A DNA stretch of 64,000 bases. Source: Mucilaginibacter straminoryzae (GTDB taxonomy: Bacteria > Bacteroidota > Bacteroidia > Sphingobacteriales > Sphingobacteriaceae). The translations under genes were made by a program, and so were the position numbers. Location of the stretch: assembly GCF_022953055.1 (NCBI RefSeq), contig NZ_JALJEJ010000004.1, positions 372,001-436,000 of the forward strand. Reading direction: 5' to 3'. Every line of letters starts with the position of its first letter. Within the stretch, counting starts at the first letter, position 1. The notes below the pieces were generated by a model. It saw only the letters and a list, made by a program, of their open reading frames with translations. It did not search any database and had not been told where the DNA came from. Shown here piece after piece: positions 33,300 to 42,614 of this stretch.

Positions 33300-35054
33300 A
33301 TGAAAGTAATTACCACAGAGGAGTTTGCAAAAGCCACTAAACTGGATAAATTAAAAATGCCCGGCCTGGCTGCTCTTCTAATGGAAATTATGAAGATAAA
33401 CCGGGTAAACGAATTATTTGCCCAGGCACAGCCCAAACAAGGCCCCGAATTTGTGGATGCCATATTAGAAGGCATTGGCGTTAAGGTGGAGTTTGACGAA
33501 CGCGAACTACGCAACATCCCGGCTAACGGCGCTTTTGTTGCCATCGCTAACCACCCCTACGGTGGTATAGAGGGAATGGTGTTACTGAAGATCTTATGCA
33601 TGGCCCGGCCAGACTCAAAACTGATGGCCAACTTCCTGCTGAAGAAAATACCAAACCTGAGCGATTATTTTGTAGGCGTAAACCCTTTTGAAAATATAGA
33701 GCATTCGTCCAGTATCAGCGGTATAAAAACCACGCTGGAACTGTTGAACAGCGGCACGCCAATCGGTATTTTCCCGGCGGGCGAGGTATCTACCTTCAAG
33801 GTGGAGAAGCAGCAGATCACCGACCGTATGTGGCACCCGGTGGTAGGCAAGCTGATTGCAAAAGCAAAAGTTCCGGTAGTGCCTATTTACTTCCACGGTA
33901 ATAATGGCTTGCTGTTTAACCTGCTCAGCCTGATACACCCTACATTGCGTACCGCCAAGCTACCTTCTGAGTTATTTAACAAACAAGGCCAGACCATCCG
34001 CCTGCGGATCGGCAAGCCTATTAATGTACTGGAAGTTCCGGAATATAATAACCCAACCAAGCTGCTAAGCTACCTGCGCGCACGTACTTATGCCCTGGGA
34101 ACCGGCCTGGAAGAAGAGAAAAAGATCTTTCGCCCCCGTAATATTTTCAAGATCAAGAAAGACGCCGCAGAAATAGCCCCCGAGACTGATTCCGCAGTGC
34201 TTGAAAAAGAAATTGCGCCTTTAAGAGAAAGTTACCGCGTTTGGGAAGAAAAAAATTACGAGGTTTTTGTAGTTCCCACTTCTGTCATCCCTAATGTGAT
34301 CCGCGAAATTGGCCGCCTCCGCGAAGTCACCTTCCGTGACATTGGCGAGGGGACGAACAAAAGTACCGACCTGGATGGTTACGATATCTACTACCATCAT
34401 TTGTTTATCTGGGATACTGAAGCCAGGATGATTGTTGGTGCATACCGTTTGGGCCTGGGTGATGAGATTTTTTACAGCATGGGCAAGAAAGGTTTTTACA
34501 CCGCCGAGCTGTTCAAGATTAAATCGCAATTTACACCGGTACTGAAACGCAGCCTGGAACTGGGCCGCTCCTGGATCCGCAAAGAATACCAGCAAAAACC
34601 CCTGCCGCTGTTTTTACTGTGGAAGGGCATCCTGAAATTCCTGATCGATAACCCGCGCTACCGCTATCTGATCGGCCCGGTAAGTATCAGCAACAGTTTC
34701 TCGAAGTTTTCGAAGTCTTTGATCGTAGACTACATTACCCGGAACCATTTCGACGAGGAAATGGCCCAGTATGTGAAGCCGAGGAAGAAGTTCAAGCTGG
34801 ACTTTTCGAGCATCGATGCCGACCTGCTGATGAACGGCGAGAATAGCTTTAAAAACCTTGACAGCCTGGTGTCTGAAATTGAAACCCGCAGCCTCAAAGT
34901 TCCTGTTCTGCTTCGGCAGTATATCGCGCTAAATGCAAAGATCATTTGCTTTAACATCGATCCGAAATTTGCAGACTGCCTCGACGGTTTCCTGGTGCTT
35001 GATCTGCAAAAGGTTCCGCAGGATATCCTGGACAAACTCGGGAAGAACTTGTAA
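33300..35054 (+). CDS. Fused acyltransferase, OlsF-like (ornithine or related aminolipid synthesis)
   Basis: 584 residues with two domains. N-terminal (about 60-270): PlsC/LPLAT acyltransferase with ANHPYGGIEGMVLL (histidine then acidic residue in place of the common HxxxxD) and FPAGEVSTF. C-terminal (about 310-540): a GNAT-like acyltransferase of the OlsB/hemolysin type (GRLREVTFRDIGEGTNKSTD, then YYHHLFIWD and RYLIGPVSISNSF). The same fusion in OlsF makes ornithine lipids: C-terminal domain N-acylates ornithine, N-terminal domain adds the second acyl chain. Bacteroidota also make glycine and serine lipids by related enzymes, so the amino-acid substrate is not certain. Convergent with a small lipoprotein gene, 2 bp between stops. 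Confidence 0.82.
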   Translation: MKVITTEEFAKATKLDKLKMPGLAALLMEIMKINRVNELFAQAQPKQGPEFVDAILEGIGVKVEFDERELRNIPANGAFVAIANHPYGGIEGMVLLKILCMARPDSKLMANFLLKKIPNLSDYFVGVNPFENIEHSSSISGIKTTLELLNSGTPIGIFPAGEVSTFKVEKQQITDRMWHPVVGKLIAKAKVPVVPIYFHGNNGLLFNLLSLIHPTLRTAKLPSELFNKQGQTIRLRIGKPINVLEVPEYNNPTKLLSYLRARTYALGTGLEEEKKIFRPRNIFKIKKDAAEIAPETDSAVLEKEIAPLRESYRVWEEKNYEVFVVPTSVIPNVIREIGRLREVTFRDIGEGTNKSTDLDGYDIYYHHLFIWDTEARMIVGAYRLGLGDEIFYSMGKKGFYTAELFKIKSQFTPVLKRSLELGRSWIRKEYQQKPLPLFLLWKGILKFLIDNPRYRYLIGPVSISNSFSKFSKSLIVDYITRNHFDEEMAQYVKPRKKFKLDFSSIDADLLMNGENSFKNLDSLVSEIETRSLKVPVLLRQYIALNAKIICFNIDPKFADCLDGFLVLDLQKVPQDILDKLGKNL

Positions 35055-35056
35055 GC

Positions 35057-35470
35057 CTAATAATTCAAATCCTCGCTATACAACCTGAAGCTTAACCTTT
35101 TACTGCCTTTTGTGGCGATAATCAGGGTGTTGGTCTTAAAGGTTGTGGCCTGATCTGCAGCAGCGGTAAATTGTATGGCTACGGTTTGGTCGAATCGCTT
35201 TTTCGCATCCTGCGTCAACGGTATTGCATTGGTGGTTATAAGGCCGTCACCGTGGCTTTCTACGGTAACCTGGTCTGCATTTGTGCTGCCTTTCAGGGTT
35301 ACATAAACTGTTCCGAACCGCGTGTCAGATCTGGTGGTCGACCATTTAACCAGATCAAAATCAACGTGTACACCATCGGCGGCATAATGCCGGTTGGGGT
35401 CGCTCACCGTTTCATTATCCTTTTTGCAGGCGGTTAGTGCGAGCAGCGCGATAAGGAGAAATCTTTTCAT
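35057..35470 (-). CDS. Small lipoprotein, unknown function
   Basis: 137 residues with a short signal peptide and lipobox LTACKKD at about residue 12-18, as is usual for Bacteroidota lipoproteins with lysine/aspartate after the cysteine. The rest looks like a single beta-sandwich (alternating hydrophobic strands, e.g. RFGTVYVTLKGS and TLIIATKGSKRLSFRLYS). No family recognised. Convergent with the OlsF-like gene with no visible terminator between. Confidence 0.75.
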   Translation of the reverse strand: MKRFLLIALLALTACKKDNETVSDPNRHYAADGVHVDFDLVKWSTTRSDTRFGTVYVTLKGSTNADQVTVESHGDGLITTNAIPLTQDAKKRFDQTVAIQFTAAADQATTFKTNTLIIATKGSKRLSFRLYSEDLNY

Positions 35471-35617
35471 AAAAGGTTGTTTTATACCCTTACGTATTTA
35501 TACGGCTTTTCGCTACAGCATTAAAAATTTCTTAACAAAATATTAAACCATCAAAAAAAGCCTTTGTCCTATTCATGTAAACGATGCAGCAACTGCATAC
35601 AACTAAACTGAAGTACT

Positions 35618-35932
35618 ATGAAACGTTTAACATTAATTGCAATTCTGGTAACCGCACTTTTTACTGTCAATTCTGCTAAAGCCCAGGTGGGTGTACATGT
35701 GGGCGTAAACTTTGGCACACCATATTATTGCCCTCCGCCACCTCCTCCCCGCCGTGTAGTGGTAGTAGAACAGCCTGCTTATTGCCCACCGCCGCCACCG
35801 GTATATTACAGGCCTGCCCCGGTGGTTTACTACCGTCGTCCATACTATGGCCCGCGTGAAGTGGTAGTGGTACGCGGCGGTTATGGCCGCGGTTATTACA
35901 GAGGCCACGGTTGGGGACACAGAAGATGGTAA
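35618..35932 (+). CDS. Small secreted Pro/Tyr/Arg-rich protein
   Basis: 104 residues: signal peptide (1-23, ..NSAKAQ), then VGVHVGVNFGTPYYCPP followed by two CPPPPP runs, many Tyr and Arg residues and a Gly/Arg/His-rich tail (GHGWGHRRW). Such low-complexity short envelope proteins are common in Sphingobacteriaceae and unassigned. The two cysteines sit at matching positions before the two proline runs, which suggests an internal duplication. Confidence 0.7.
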   Translation: MKRLTLIAILVTALFTVNSAKAQVGVHVGVNFGTPYYCPPPPPPRRVVVVEQPAYCPPPPPVYYRPAPVVYYRRPYYGPREVVVVRGGYGRGYYRGHGWGHRRW

Positions 35933-35960
35933 ATTTTTTAATCCAGTTATCATCATAAAA

Positions 35961-35990
35961 AAAACGGGAGCCTTATGGTTCCCGTTTTTT
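35961..35990. terminator. Bidirectional terminator between convergent genes
   Basis: AAAACGGGAGCC (35961-35972) pairs with GGTTCCCGTTTT (35977-35988) around TTAT, with A and T runs on both sides. It serves the Pro/Tyr-rich gene and the convergent membrane-protein gene. Confidence 0.88.
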
Positions 35991-36003
35991 GTTTCCGGCA
36001 GGA

Positions 36004-36510
36004 TTAATAATTCATCTTTAACTTTTTAGCCAGCACAACCATTAGCCAGGTTGGCGAGTTAACGATAGTCGTGATAAAAGATGCTGCCTGATATTTTTCC
36101 TTCACCTTCGTATATAAAATCCATTCCGCCGAAAGGAAGATCAGTAAAACGATACCGGCAACCAGCGCGACACTTAGCCCGCCTTGCTCGTGCCATTGTT
36201 CTAACTGGATAATGCCGTAAGAAAACGCAAATAGCATAAACAGCAGCAGGTAAGATACCAGCGGCGACATTTTCAAATGCACATAAATAATAACGGCGAT
36301 GAAAAACGAAGCCCAGTTAAAGTAAGCGTTGTATTCCCCTAAAAACTTCAGCTGCGGAAAAGGGATCGCCCACAATACGCCCATCAGGCCAAAAAGTCCC
36401 AGCGGTATCAGCAATAATTGCAACTTGCGGCTTTCTGAACCAACCGCAAAACCTTCAAAAAGCTGATACTTTTTTTCGGCAGGCGGAACCGGGGTTTCTT
36501 TTTTCATCAT
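36004..36510 (-). CDS. Four-helix membrane protein, unknown (weakly Mpo1-like)
   Basis: About 168 residues from ATG 36510 (MMKKETPVPP). Four hydrophobic helices lie after a polar N-terminus (LLLIPLGLFGLMGVLWAIP; NWASFFIAVIIYVHL; YLLLFMLFAFSY; ALVAGIVLLIFLSAEW). The helix spacing and the LWAIPFP segment faintly recall DUF962/Mpo1 proteins, but the histidines I would expect are missing, so no family is asserted. The frame extends upstream to TTG 36543, but those codons run into the terminator of the TonB-receptor gene. Confidence 0.65.
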   Translation of the reverse strand: MMKKETPVPPAEKKYQLFEGFAVGSESRKLQLLLIPLGLFGLMGVLWAIPFPQLKFLGEYNAYFNWASFFIAVIIYVHLKMSPLVSYLLLFMLFAFSYGIIQLEQWHEQGGLSVALVAGIVLLIFLSAEWILYTKVKEKYQAASFITTIVNSPTWLMVVLAKKLKMNY

Positions 36511-36540
36511 CAACAGTTTTAACAGCGGTGCAATTTTAAG

Positions 36541-36570
36541 CAAAAAAAAGGCTCTGTTTTCACAGAGCCT
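36541..36570 (-). terminator. Terminator of the Oar-like receptor gene
   Basis: AGGCTCTGT (36549-36557) pairs with ACAGAGCCT (36562-36570); on the minus strand it is followed by a run of eight Ts, 28 bp after the receptor's stop codon. Confidence 0.9.
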
Positions 36571-36598
36571 CCGGTATTTATTAAACTATTCTTACATT

Positions 36599-39500
36599 TT
36601 AGAAGGTGTATCTTACCCCAAATTGCATTTGCCAGCGAGAAGCGAAGTAATCTGTAGAGTACTTGGTTGTCGGTGTAACAAAAGTGTATTTAGGATAGAA
36701 AGCAACGTTACCATTCTTCACATAGTTAGAAGCGCTGGCTACGTTATTAGGTGAAGCAGTAGTATTGGCTACTGCACTTAAACCAATGAACGATGTTGAG
36801 TTGTAAGTGTTTGGAGAGAAGTAATAGTGACCCCAATCTTTGTTCAACAGGTTGGTAAGGTTAACAATATCGTAAGTGAAAGTAATTACGTGTTTGTGTT
36901 TGCCTTCACCCAATTTGAAATCCTGTGCGAAACGGAAATCAAGGTTATTGTTCCATGGAGTGAATGCAGCGTTACGTTCAGTAAACTGGCCACGACGGGT
37001 TTTCAGGTATTTATCACCATCGATAAAGGCATCAAACGCAGCGGCTTGCTGTGCAGCAGTAGCACCACCATTAATGTCGTTAAAGAAGTTGATGGTTTCG
37101 CCAACTTTAGGAATATAAGCTAAGCTAACCTGCTGACCGGTACCATTAACCGGGCTTGGAACGAAACCGTAAGTATATGGGTTACCAGATTGTGCGCTGA
37201 AGAACAGGGTAAAGTTAGCGGTGTAACGTTTAGCTGCATCCCAGTTTACCATATAGTTCAGGGTTGAAACAATGCGGTTGCGGATATCGAAGTTAGAGTT
37301 GGCCGCTTGCGGATTGTTCGGGCTTAAAGCCTGGTTCAACTGCCAGTTAGACTCCATTGAGTTACGGATACCGTTGGTTACGTCTTTAGAGTGTCCGTAG
37401 GTATAAGCAACAGTAAAGTTCAGATTGCTGTTCGCATCCAGGATGAATAGTTTGGCAATTTGTGCTGTTAAGCTGTAACGGTAACCCTGATTGGTGTTTG
37501 ATAACAGGTAAGCGTTGGTATAAGAAGAGTTGATAGCCTGTGTAGTACCGGTATTGGTAGCATTTGGCACCGCAATGTAGATCGGCTGTTGGTGGTTAAC
37601 GTCATAAGGATAATAAGTAACGTTATCCACGGTGTTAACCTGCTGGAACTTCAAGTCGCGCATTACTTTGGTGTAAATACCTTCCAAAGTGAATTTCCAT
37701 TGGTTATCTGTAGCATAATCAACAGCTAAACTGCTTCTCCATACGCGTGGCATTTTGAAGTTGTTATCGATCATGTCAACCTGGGTAGGGCCGGTTGCAG
37801 AAGTATTAGCACCTTGCTGGTTAACAAAGTTTAAACCACCGTTTGCAGGAGCCTGTACCGGGTTAGTTCCGGCAACATACGCTTTGTTTGATGAACGTTG
37901 GTCAAATGCACCGTAAGTTACACCGTTGTTGTAGAAGGCATAACCGAACCATGCAAATGGAACGCGACCGGTGAACAAGCCAGAACCACCGCGTAATACT
38001 ACGCTTTGATCGCCATTGATGTCATAATTGAAAGACACACGTGGGTTGATATCAACATTGCCCAGGAATTTATTCTGGATATCACGTGGTTTAGTGTAGG
38101 TATAAGTGGTACCGTAGTTAGGGTCAACAGTAGCACCGGTAGTTTTAGTACTTAACGGTTGTTTGTTAGGCACGTCAGCATAATCGAAACGTAAACCGGC
38201 AGTCAGTTTAAAGTTGTCGGTTAACTGGATCTCATCCTGTCCGTATAAGCTTAACAGGTTAACCTTAAATTGTGCAGACGGGTTAGCAAGTATATAATCG
38301 CGTGAGTTGTTGGTATAGTTGTAGTTGGCACGGACACGACTTGGGTTGTTGTTCAGGAAGTTGGCAATACTGCTGTAAGCTACACGGCCGTTCCAAGAGT
38401 TTACGAAGTTATAAGTGATGTCGTAAAACTCATTGTGAGTACCAAAAGTAAAGGTGTGTTTGCCTTTAACCCAGGTGAGGTTATCGGTAAACTCAGCTGT
38501 TTTCTGGTGCATATCAAAGATCGCAGCCTCACGGTCTGTACCCAGGAAAATGGTAGACGGGCCGTTAGTGATCTCGATCTGTGGTAAACCCGGGTTAGAA
38601 AGCGGATCGCGGTAATCGTGAACGTTTGAATAACCTAACAGCAAGTTGTTATTCAGTGTATTAGAGAACCTCGACTTTAATTCTGCAACTGTTGAGTTTG
38701 AGTTGTTATGCGAAACATAGTCGATACCTTTAAAGCGGAAAGTCAGGTTATCACGCTCAAGGTTGGTTGCATCAGAACGGATGTAGTTGTTACGAACGGT
38801 TAACTGGTTATGATCATCAATATTCCAGTCTAAACGGTTAAAGAACTTATCAGAGTTTGAATAGATGGTGGTGTTATCATAAGTACCAGCATCTAAACCG
38901 GTATATTTTGTGAACGCCTGGGCAATTGATTGTGCCTGAGCTAAGGTAACCGGAGAGTTTGCTGTACCGGCACCTAAAATTACCGGATCCCTTCTGCGGT
39001 TGATCTCTTCGTTAGTGAAGAAGAATAATTTGTTTTTGATGATAGGGAAACCTAAACGGCCGCCGATCTGGTAATCATGGAATTCTTTAGGCTCTTTAGA
39101 AAAGTCGCCACCGGCTTTGTTAGCGCCAACAAATGTAGCATTACGGCCAAAAGAGTAGAATGAACCGCTTACATCATTTGTACCACTGCGGGTAACCGCG
39201 TTGATAGAACCACCTAATACGTTACCGATTTTGATATCGTAAGGCGCAACCAACACCTGGATGTCCTGGATAGCATCTAAAGATACCGGGTTAGTACGGG
39301 TACTGCTACCTACCTGTCCGGATGTATTGGTTTGGCCACCTAATGAAGGGCTGAAACCGATCGCATCGTTATTGATGGCACCGTCAAGCGTTACGTTGTT
39401 GTAACGGAAGTTGGTACCCTGGAAAGAGTTATTGCTGCTTTGAGGTGTAGTACGGGTTAAATCCTGGAAGTTACGGTTGATAGACGGCAACGTGCGGATC

Positions 39501-39916
39501 TGGTTTTGGTTAATACGTGTGCTTGCACCTGTACGGGTACCGCCTGCTGTAGCACGTACGGTAACTTCTTTAATGGCAGTTGCTTCATCAGCCAGTTGGA
39601 AGTTGAACTGCGCACTGCCCAGACTTAAGGTAAGGCCTGTGCGTTCTTCCTTACGGTAGCCAATAAAAGTGGCTGTAATAGTGTAAGGACCGCCTGGGTT
39701 AATGTTTGGAAGGGTGTAACGGCCTTCGGCGTTAGTTTGTGTACCATAACGGGTACCTGTACCGGTGTTTACCACAGAGATGGTAACACCTGGCATGTTT
39801 GTACCTTTTGAATCAATTACTTTACCTGTAAGCGTAGCGGTAGTAAGCTGCGCTGATGCTTGTTGAATAAAGCAAAAGGCTGAGAGTAAAAAGACGACAA
39901 AGTAGAGCTTCTTCAT
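36599..39916 (-). CDS. Oar-like TonB-dependent receptor
   Basis: About 1105 residues from ATG 39916 (MKKLYFVVFLLSAF); an upstream in-frame start at 39937 adds only 7 residues. Order: signal peptide (..ASAQ), a carboxypeptidase-regulatory-like beta-sandwich (about 25-110: GKVIDSKGTNMPGVTISV, then TNAEGRYTLPNI), a plug (TLPSINRNFQDLTRTTPQ; VLVAPYDIKIGNVLGGSINA), and a large barrel ending MQFGVRYTF. This is the Oar/OmpA-related group, common and highly expressed in Bacteroidota; no SusD partner follows. Substrate unknown. Own terminator downstream. Confidence 0.9.
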   Translation of the reverse strand: MKKLYFVVFLLSAFCFIQQASAQLTTATLTGKVIDSKGTNMPGVTISVVNTGTGTRYGTQTNAEGRYTLPNINPGGPYTITATFIGYRKEERTGLTLSLGSAQFNFQLADEATAIKEVTVRATAGGTRTGASTRINQNQIRTLPSINRNFQDLTRTTPQSSNNSFQGTNFRYNNVTLDGAINNDAIGFSPSLGGQTNTSGQVGSSTRTNPVSLDAIQDIQVLVAPYDIKIGNVLGGSINAVTRSGTNDVSGSFYSFGRNATFVGANKAGGDFSKEPKEFHDYQIGGRLGFPIIKNKLFFFTNEEINRRRDPVILGAGTANSPVTLAQAQSIAQAFTKYTGLDAGTYDNTTIYSNSDKFFNRLDWNIDDHNQLTVRNNYIRSDATNLERDNLTFRFKGIDYVSHNNSNSTVAELKSRFSNTLNNNLLLGYSNVHDYRDPLSNPGLPQIEITNGPSTIFLGTDREAAIFDMHQKTAEFTDNLTWVKGKHTFTFGTHNEFYDITYNFVNSWNGRVAYSSIANFLNNNPSRVRANYNYTNNSRDYILANPSAQFKVNLLSLYGQDEIQLTDNFKLTAGLRFDYADVPNKQPLSTKTTGATVDPNYGTTYTYTKPRDIQNKFLGNVDINPRVSFNYDINGDQSVVLRGGSGLFTGRVPFAWFGYAFYNNGVTYGAFDQRSSNKAYVAGTNPVQAPANGGLNFVNQQGANTSATGPTQVDMIDNNFKMPRVWRSSLAVDYATDNQWKFTLEGIYTKVMRDLKFQQVNTVDNVTYYPYDVNHQQPIYIAVPNATNTGTTQAINSSYTNAYLLSNTNQGYRYSLTAQIAKLFILDANSNLNFTVAYTYGHSKDVTNGIRNSMESNWQLNQALSPNNPQAANSNFDIRNRIVSTLNYMVNWDAAKRYTANFTLFFSAQSGNPYTYGFVPSPVNGTGQQVSLAYIPKVGETINFFNDINGGATAAQQAAAFDAFIDGDKYLKTRRGQFTERNAAFTPWNNNLDFRFAQDFKLGEGKHKHVITFTYDIVNLTNLLNKDWGHYYFSPNTYNSTSFIGLSAVANTTASPNNVASASNYVKNGNVAFYPKYTFVTPTTKYSTDYFASRWQMQFGVRYTF

Positions 39917-40093
39917 TTGTGTTTTATTTGAACACAAAGGTTGCCCTATAATATTAACGATATGTTAAGAGAAGGTTATGTTATCTTCGAATATTTAATC
40001 AATATAAAGGTTAAATTAATATTCTTATAAGCAACTCTGATTAAGCAAATGACAATAAAACGGCAGTAAAACTGTCTTAAAAGTTATAAAAGG

Positions 40094-40165
40094 GTGGCTG
40101 AGCCGGTAAATGTGGCAAAAGTGGTAACCGCGGCGAATGCGGTAGACGTGGCGAACTGGTTTTTA
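40094..40165. repeat. 18-bp tandem repeat, four copies
   Basis: Units begin at 40094, 40112, 40130 and 40148 (GTGGCTGAGCCGGTAAAT, GTGGCAAAAGTGGTAACC, GCGGCGAATGCGGTAGAC, GTGGCGAACTGGTT..). The first five bases and the central GGTA are kept, the rest varies. A 29-codon frame starting GTG at 40094 runs through it as a degenerate hexapeptide repeat, but there is no evidence it is translated. Confidence 0.65.
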
Positions 40166-40204
40166 CCAGCCAGCCGAAGTTAAGGCAGATTTAACATTTG
40201 GCCA

Positions 40205-40232
40205 CAAAAAAAGGCAGCACCATGGCTACCTT
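40205..40232 (-). terminator. Terminator of rny
   Basis: On the minus strand AAGGTAGC pairs with GCTGCCTT (one G-U pair; plus coordinates 40225-40232 and 40211-40218), followed by Ts, about 25 bp after the rny stop. Confidence 0.75.
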
Positions 40233-40256
40233 TTCCGAATATTAGGGTCGAAATTA

Positions 40257-41819
40257 TTACTTCGCGAATGATACAGAGCGGGTTTCGCGGATCACCGTAA
40301 CCTTGATCTGTCCCGGATAGGTCATCTCTGTTTGAATACGGTTTGAAATATCTGCTGCCAGTATTTCAGACTGCGCATCGCTTACCTTTTCGCTTTCTAC
40401 TACAACGCGCAGTTCGCGGCCGGCCTGGATTGCGAAAGTTTTCTCTACACCCGGATAAGAAAGCGCCAATTCTTCCAGCTCTTTCAAGCGTTTGATGTAG
40501 CTTTCTACCACTTCGCGGCGTGCACCAGGGCGTGCGCCTGAAATAGCATCACAAGCCTGTACGATTGGCGAGATCATGGAGGTCATCTCTATTTCGTCGT
40601 GGTGGGCACCGATAGCGTTGCACACTTCCGGATGTTCTTTATATTTCTCTGCCAGTTGCATACCTAAAATAGCGTGTGGCAGTTCAGGGTTATCATCAGG
40701 CACTTTACCAATATCGTGCAGTAATCCGGCACGTTTAGCCAACTTAACGTTCAGGCCCAACTCTGCAGCCATGGTTGCGCAGAAGTTAGCTACCTCGCGC
40801 GAGTGTTGCAGCAGGTTTTGCCCGTAAGATGAACGGTAGCGCATACGGCCCACCATCCGGATCAGTTCGGGGTGCAAGCCATGGATACCTAAATCAATCA
40901 CGGTACGCTCGCCAATCTCCACGATCTCTTCTTCAATCTGTTTCTTGGTTTTGGCAACTACCTCTTCGATACGTGCCGGGTGGATACGTCCGTCTGTTAC
41001 CAGGCGGTGCATTGCCAAACGGGCAATCTCGCGACGAACCGGATCGAAGCCTGAAAGGATAATAGCTTCCGGTGTATCGTCTACAATGATCTCGATACCA
41101 GTTGCTGCTTCCAGCGCACGGATGTTACGACCTTCACGACCGATGATACGGCCCTTGATCTCGTCGTTCTCGATATTAAAGATAGAAACGGTATTCTCGA
41201 TAGCGCTTTCTGTAGCGGTACGCTGTATAGTTTGGATCACTACCTTTTTAGCCTCTTTAGTTGCAGTAAGCTTCGCCTCGTCCACAATATCTTTAATCTG
41301 CATCATGGCCTTGCTGCGTGCTTCTTCGCGCAAGGTATCCACCAGCTGGTTCTTCGCTTCTTCGGCAGTAAGACCGGCGATGGTTTCCAGTTGCTGCACG
41401 TGCTGTTGTTTCAGCAATTCAACCTCTTCCTGTTTTTTAACGGCAACTTCGGTCTGGCGCTCCAGGTTTTTACGGGTATTCTCCAGTTCGTGCTCCTTAC
41501 GGTTTGCGTTCTCCAACTTTTGGTTAAGCGATTGCTCTTTTTGTTTAATAGAGTTTTCGCGCTGATTTAATGCATTATTCTTAGAATTTACCTCCTGCTC
41601 GTGTTCGGCTTTCATCTGAAGGAATTTTTCCTTCGCCTCCAGCAGTTTGTTCTTTTTTAGTATTTCCGCGTTGTTCTCAGCGTCCTTCAGTATTTTCTTA
41701 ACCTTGTTCTGTGCCGCAACTTCCTGCTCTTTAAAGAGCTGGCGAAGCAGGTAACGACCGATGATAATGCCAATGATGGCACCTACCAAAAGCCCGATGA
41801 TAATATAAAGTATGTTCAT
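40257..41819 (-). CDS. rny: Ribonuclease Y
   Basis: 520 residues, full length. N-terminal membrane helix (2-24), long charged coiled coil (about 28-205), KH domain with [11 protein letters not shown] at 223-233, and HD domain with LLHDIGK (H368, D369) and AHHDEIE. This is the membrane-anchored endoribonuclease that starts mRNA decay. It lies just downstream of the 6S RNA and zapA on the same strand; the spacing leaves 16 nt between the 6S T tract and the ATG. Confidence 0.96.
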   Translation of the reverse strand: MNILYIIIGLLVGAIIGIIIGRYLLRQLFKEQEVAAQNKVKKILKDAENNAEILKKNKLLEAKEKFLQMKAEHEQEVNSKNNALNQRENSIKQKEQSLNQKLENANRKEHELENTRKNLERQTEVAVKKQEEVELLKQQHVQQLETIAGLTAEEAKNQLVDTLREEARSKAMMQIKDIVDEAKLTATKEAKKVVIQTIQRTATESAIENTVSIFNIENDEIKGRIIGREGRNIRALEAATGIEIIVDDTPEAIILSGFDPVRREIARLAMHRLVTDGRIHPARIEEVVAKTKKQIEEEIVEIGERTVIDLGIHGLHPELIRMVGRMRYRSSYGQNLLQHSREVANFCATMAAELGLNVKLAKRAGLLHDIGKVPDDNPELPHAILGMQLAEKYKEHPEVCNAIGAHHDEIEMTSMISPIVQACDAISGARPGARREVVESYIKRLKELEELALSYPGVEKTFAIQAGRELRVVVESEKVSDAQSEILAADISNRIQTEMTYPGQIKVTVIRETRSVSFAK

Positions 41820-41835
41820 GTTGTTATGTATGTAT

Positions 41836-41981
41836 AAAAAAACCGCAATTAATTTTTAAGTGATCTGCATACAGACGAGCGCTGCTTTAATAAACATCCT
41901 TACGGCATTGGCACCTGCCGCGGTGTGCTTATCAAAAGCCAACAACTTTCTGATAGTGAAACTTAAAATTTAACTGCGGTT
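41836..41981 (-). ncRNA. ssrS: 6S RNA
   Basis: In the gap between zapA and rny a 21-nt arm at 41981-41961 (minus, AACCGCAGTTAAATTTTAAG..) pairs with a 21-nt arm ending at 41841 (..TTAATTGCGGTT) with one G-U pair and one A-A mismatch. The arms enclose about 100 nt with an inner stem (CGGCA..TGCCG), and a T run follows, giving a terminator-like 3' end. A long closing helix, an open middle and a small apical hairpin are the 6S architecture, and zapA-6S synteny is widespread. 6S mimics an open promoter and sequesters the housekeeping RNA polymerase. The exact 5' end is uncertain. Confidence 0.8.
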
Positions 41982-42013
41982 AAATCTTTGCTCTGTTTAT
42001 ATAAAGAACGTTA

Positions 42014-42304
42014 TTACTTTGAAAGAAAATCGGTTAATAACTGGTCCAGACGGTAAACACCGTCTGCTACTTCCGTATCTTCTACGGTAACTTTACGTTC
42101 TACCCTTAACGACTCCGTTGCGTAATGCAATACAGCCATTGAAAGGAGATCCTGCTTATCCCTAACTGCATAATTTTCCTGATATTCTTTCAATCGGTCG
42201 TTAATCAGTTTGGATGCGCGGCGTATAATTTCCTCTTCTTCCATGCTTACCTTTAAAGGGTAAACGCGGTCAGCAATATTTATTTTTATGGAGATTTCTC
42301 CCAT
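42014..42304 (-). CDS. zapA: Cell division protein ZapA
   Basis: 96 residues: the ZapA N-terminal domain (GEISIKINIADRVYPLKVS, then EEIIRRASKLINDRL) followed by a helical C-terminal dimerisation segment. ZapA cross-links FtsZ filaments at midcell. The coiled-coil gene lies 22 bp upstream on the same strand, as expected of a ZapA/ZapB-like pair, and 6S RNA follows downstream. Confidence 0.88.
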   Translation of the reverse strand: MGEISIKINIADRVYPLKVSMEEEEIIRRASKLINDRLKEYQENYAVRDKQDLLSMAVLHYATESLRVERKVTVEDTEVADGVYRLDQLLTDFLSK

Positions 42305-42326
42305 TGAGCTTGTTCACTTATCGGTG

Positions 42327-42614
42327 TTATTTTTTCAATAACACAATACACTTATCAATTTCACGCACAAATTCGTTAATTTTTTGCTTGATGTCAAGAG
42401 TTTTTTCGCCAGTGTCTGCAACAGACTTTGCTAACTTCAGTACACGAACCTTCTCTTCAAGCTCTGCAATCTTGCCGTTACTATCTGAAATAGAGGTATT
42501 TAAAAGCTCTTGCTGCTGCTTAAGCAGTGCGTTTTCCTGCTGTAAAGCGTCGCAAAGCGCAATTAAACGCTCTGTTTTCTTTGTTACCGCTGTTAACTGT
42601 TCTGCTAAAGTCAT
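42327..42614 (-). CDS. Short coiled-coil protein upstream of zapA (ZapB-like)
   Basis: 95 residues, almost entirely predicted coiled coil (heptads from about residue 5 to 60, e.g. LIALCDALQQENALLKQQQE), with a helical tail. No signal peptide. Small coiled-coil proteins at this position next to zapA are conserved in Bacteroidota and are candidates for a ZapB-like FtsZ-ring partner; the function is inferred from position and shape. Confidence 0.75.
   Translation of the reverse strand: MTLAEQLTAVTKKTERLIALCDALQQENALLKQQQELLNTSISDSNGKIAELEEKVRVLKLAKSVADTGEKTLDIKQKINEFVREIDKCIVLLKK

Larger units (their letters stand above)
39938..40256. other. Intergenic region with an 18-bp tandem repeat
   Basis: No gene recognised. 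Apart from the tandem repeat (40094-40165) and the rny terminator (40205-40232) the sequence is A+T-rich without recognisable signals. Confidence 0.6.

Noticed and set aside
40945..41565. 206-codon plus-strand frame inside rny
   Set aside because: Antisense to the coiled-coil and KH parts of rny; Ser/Arg-rich shadow without a domain.
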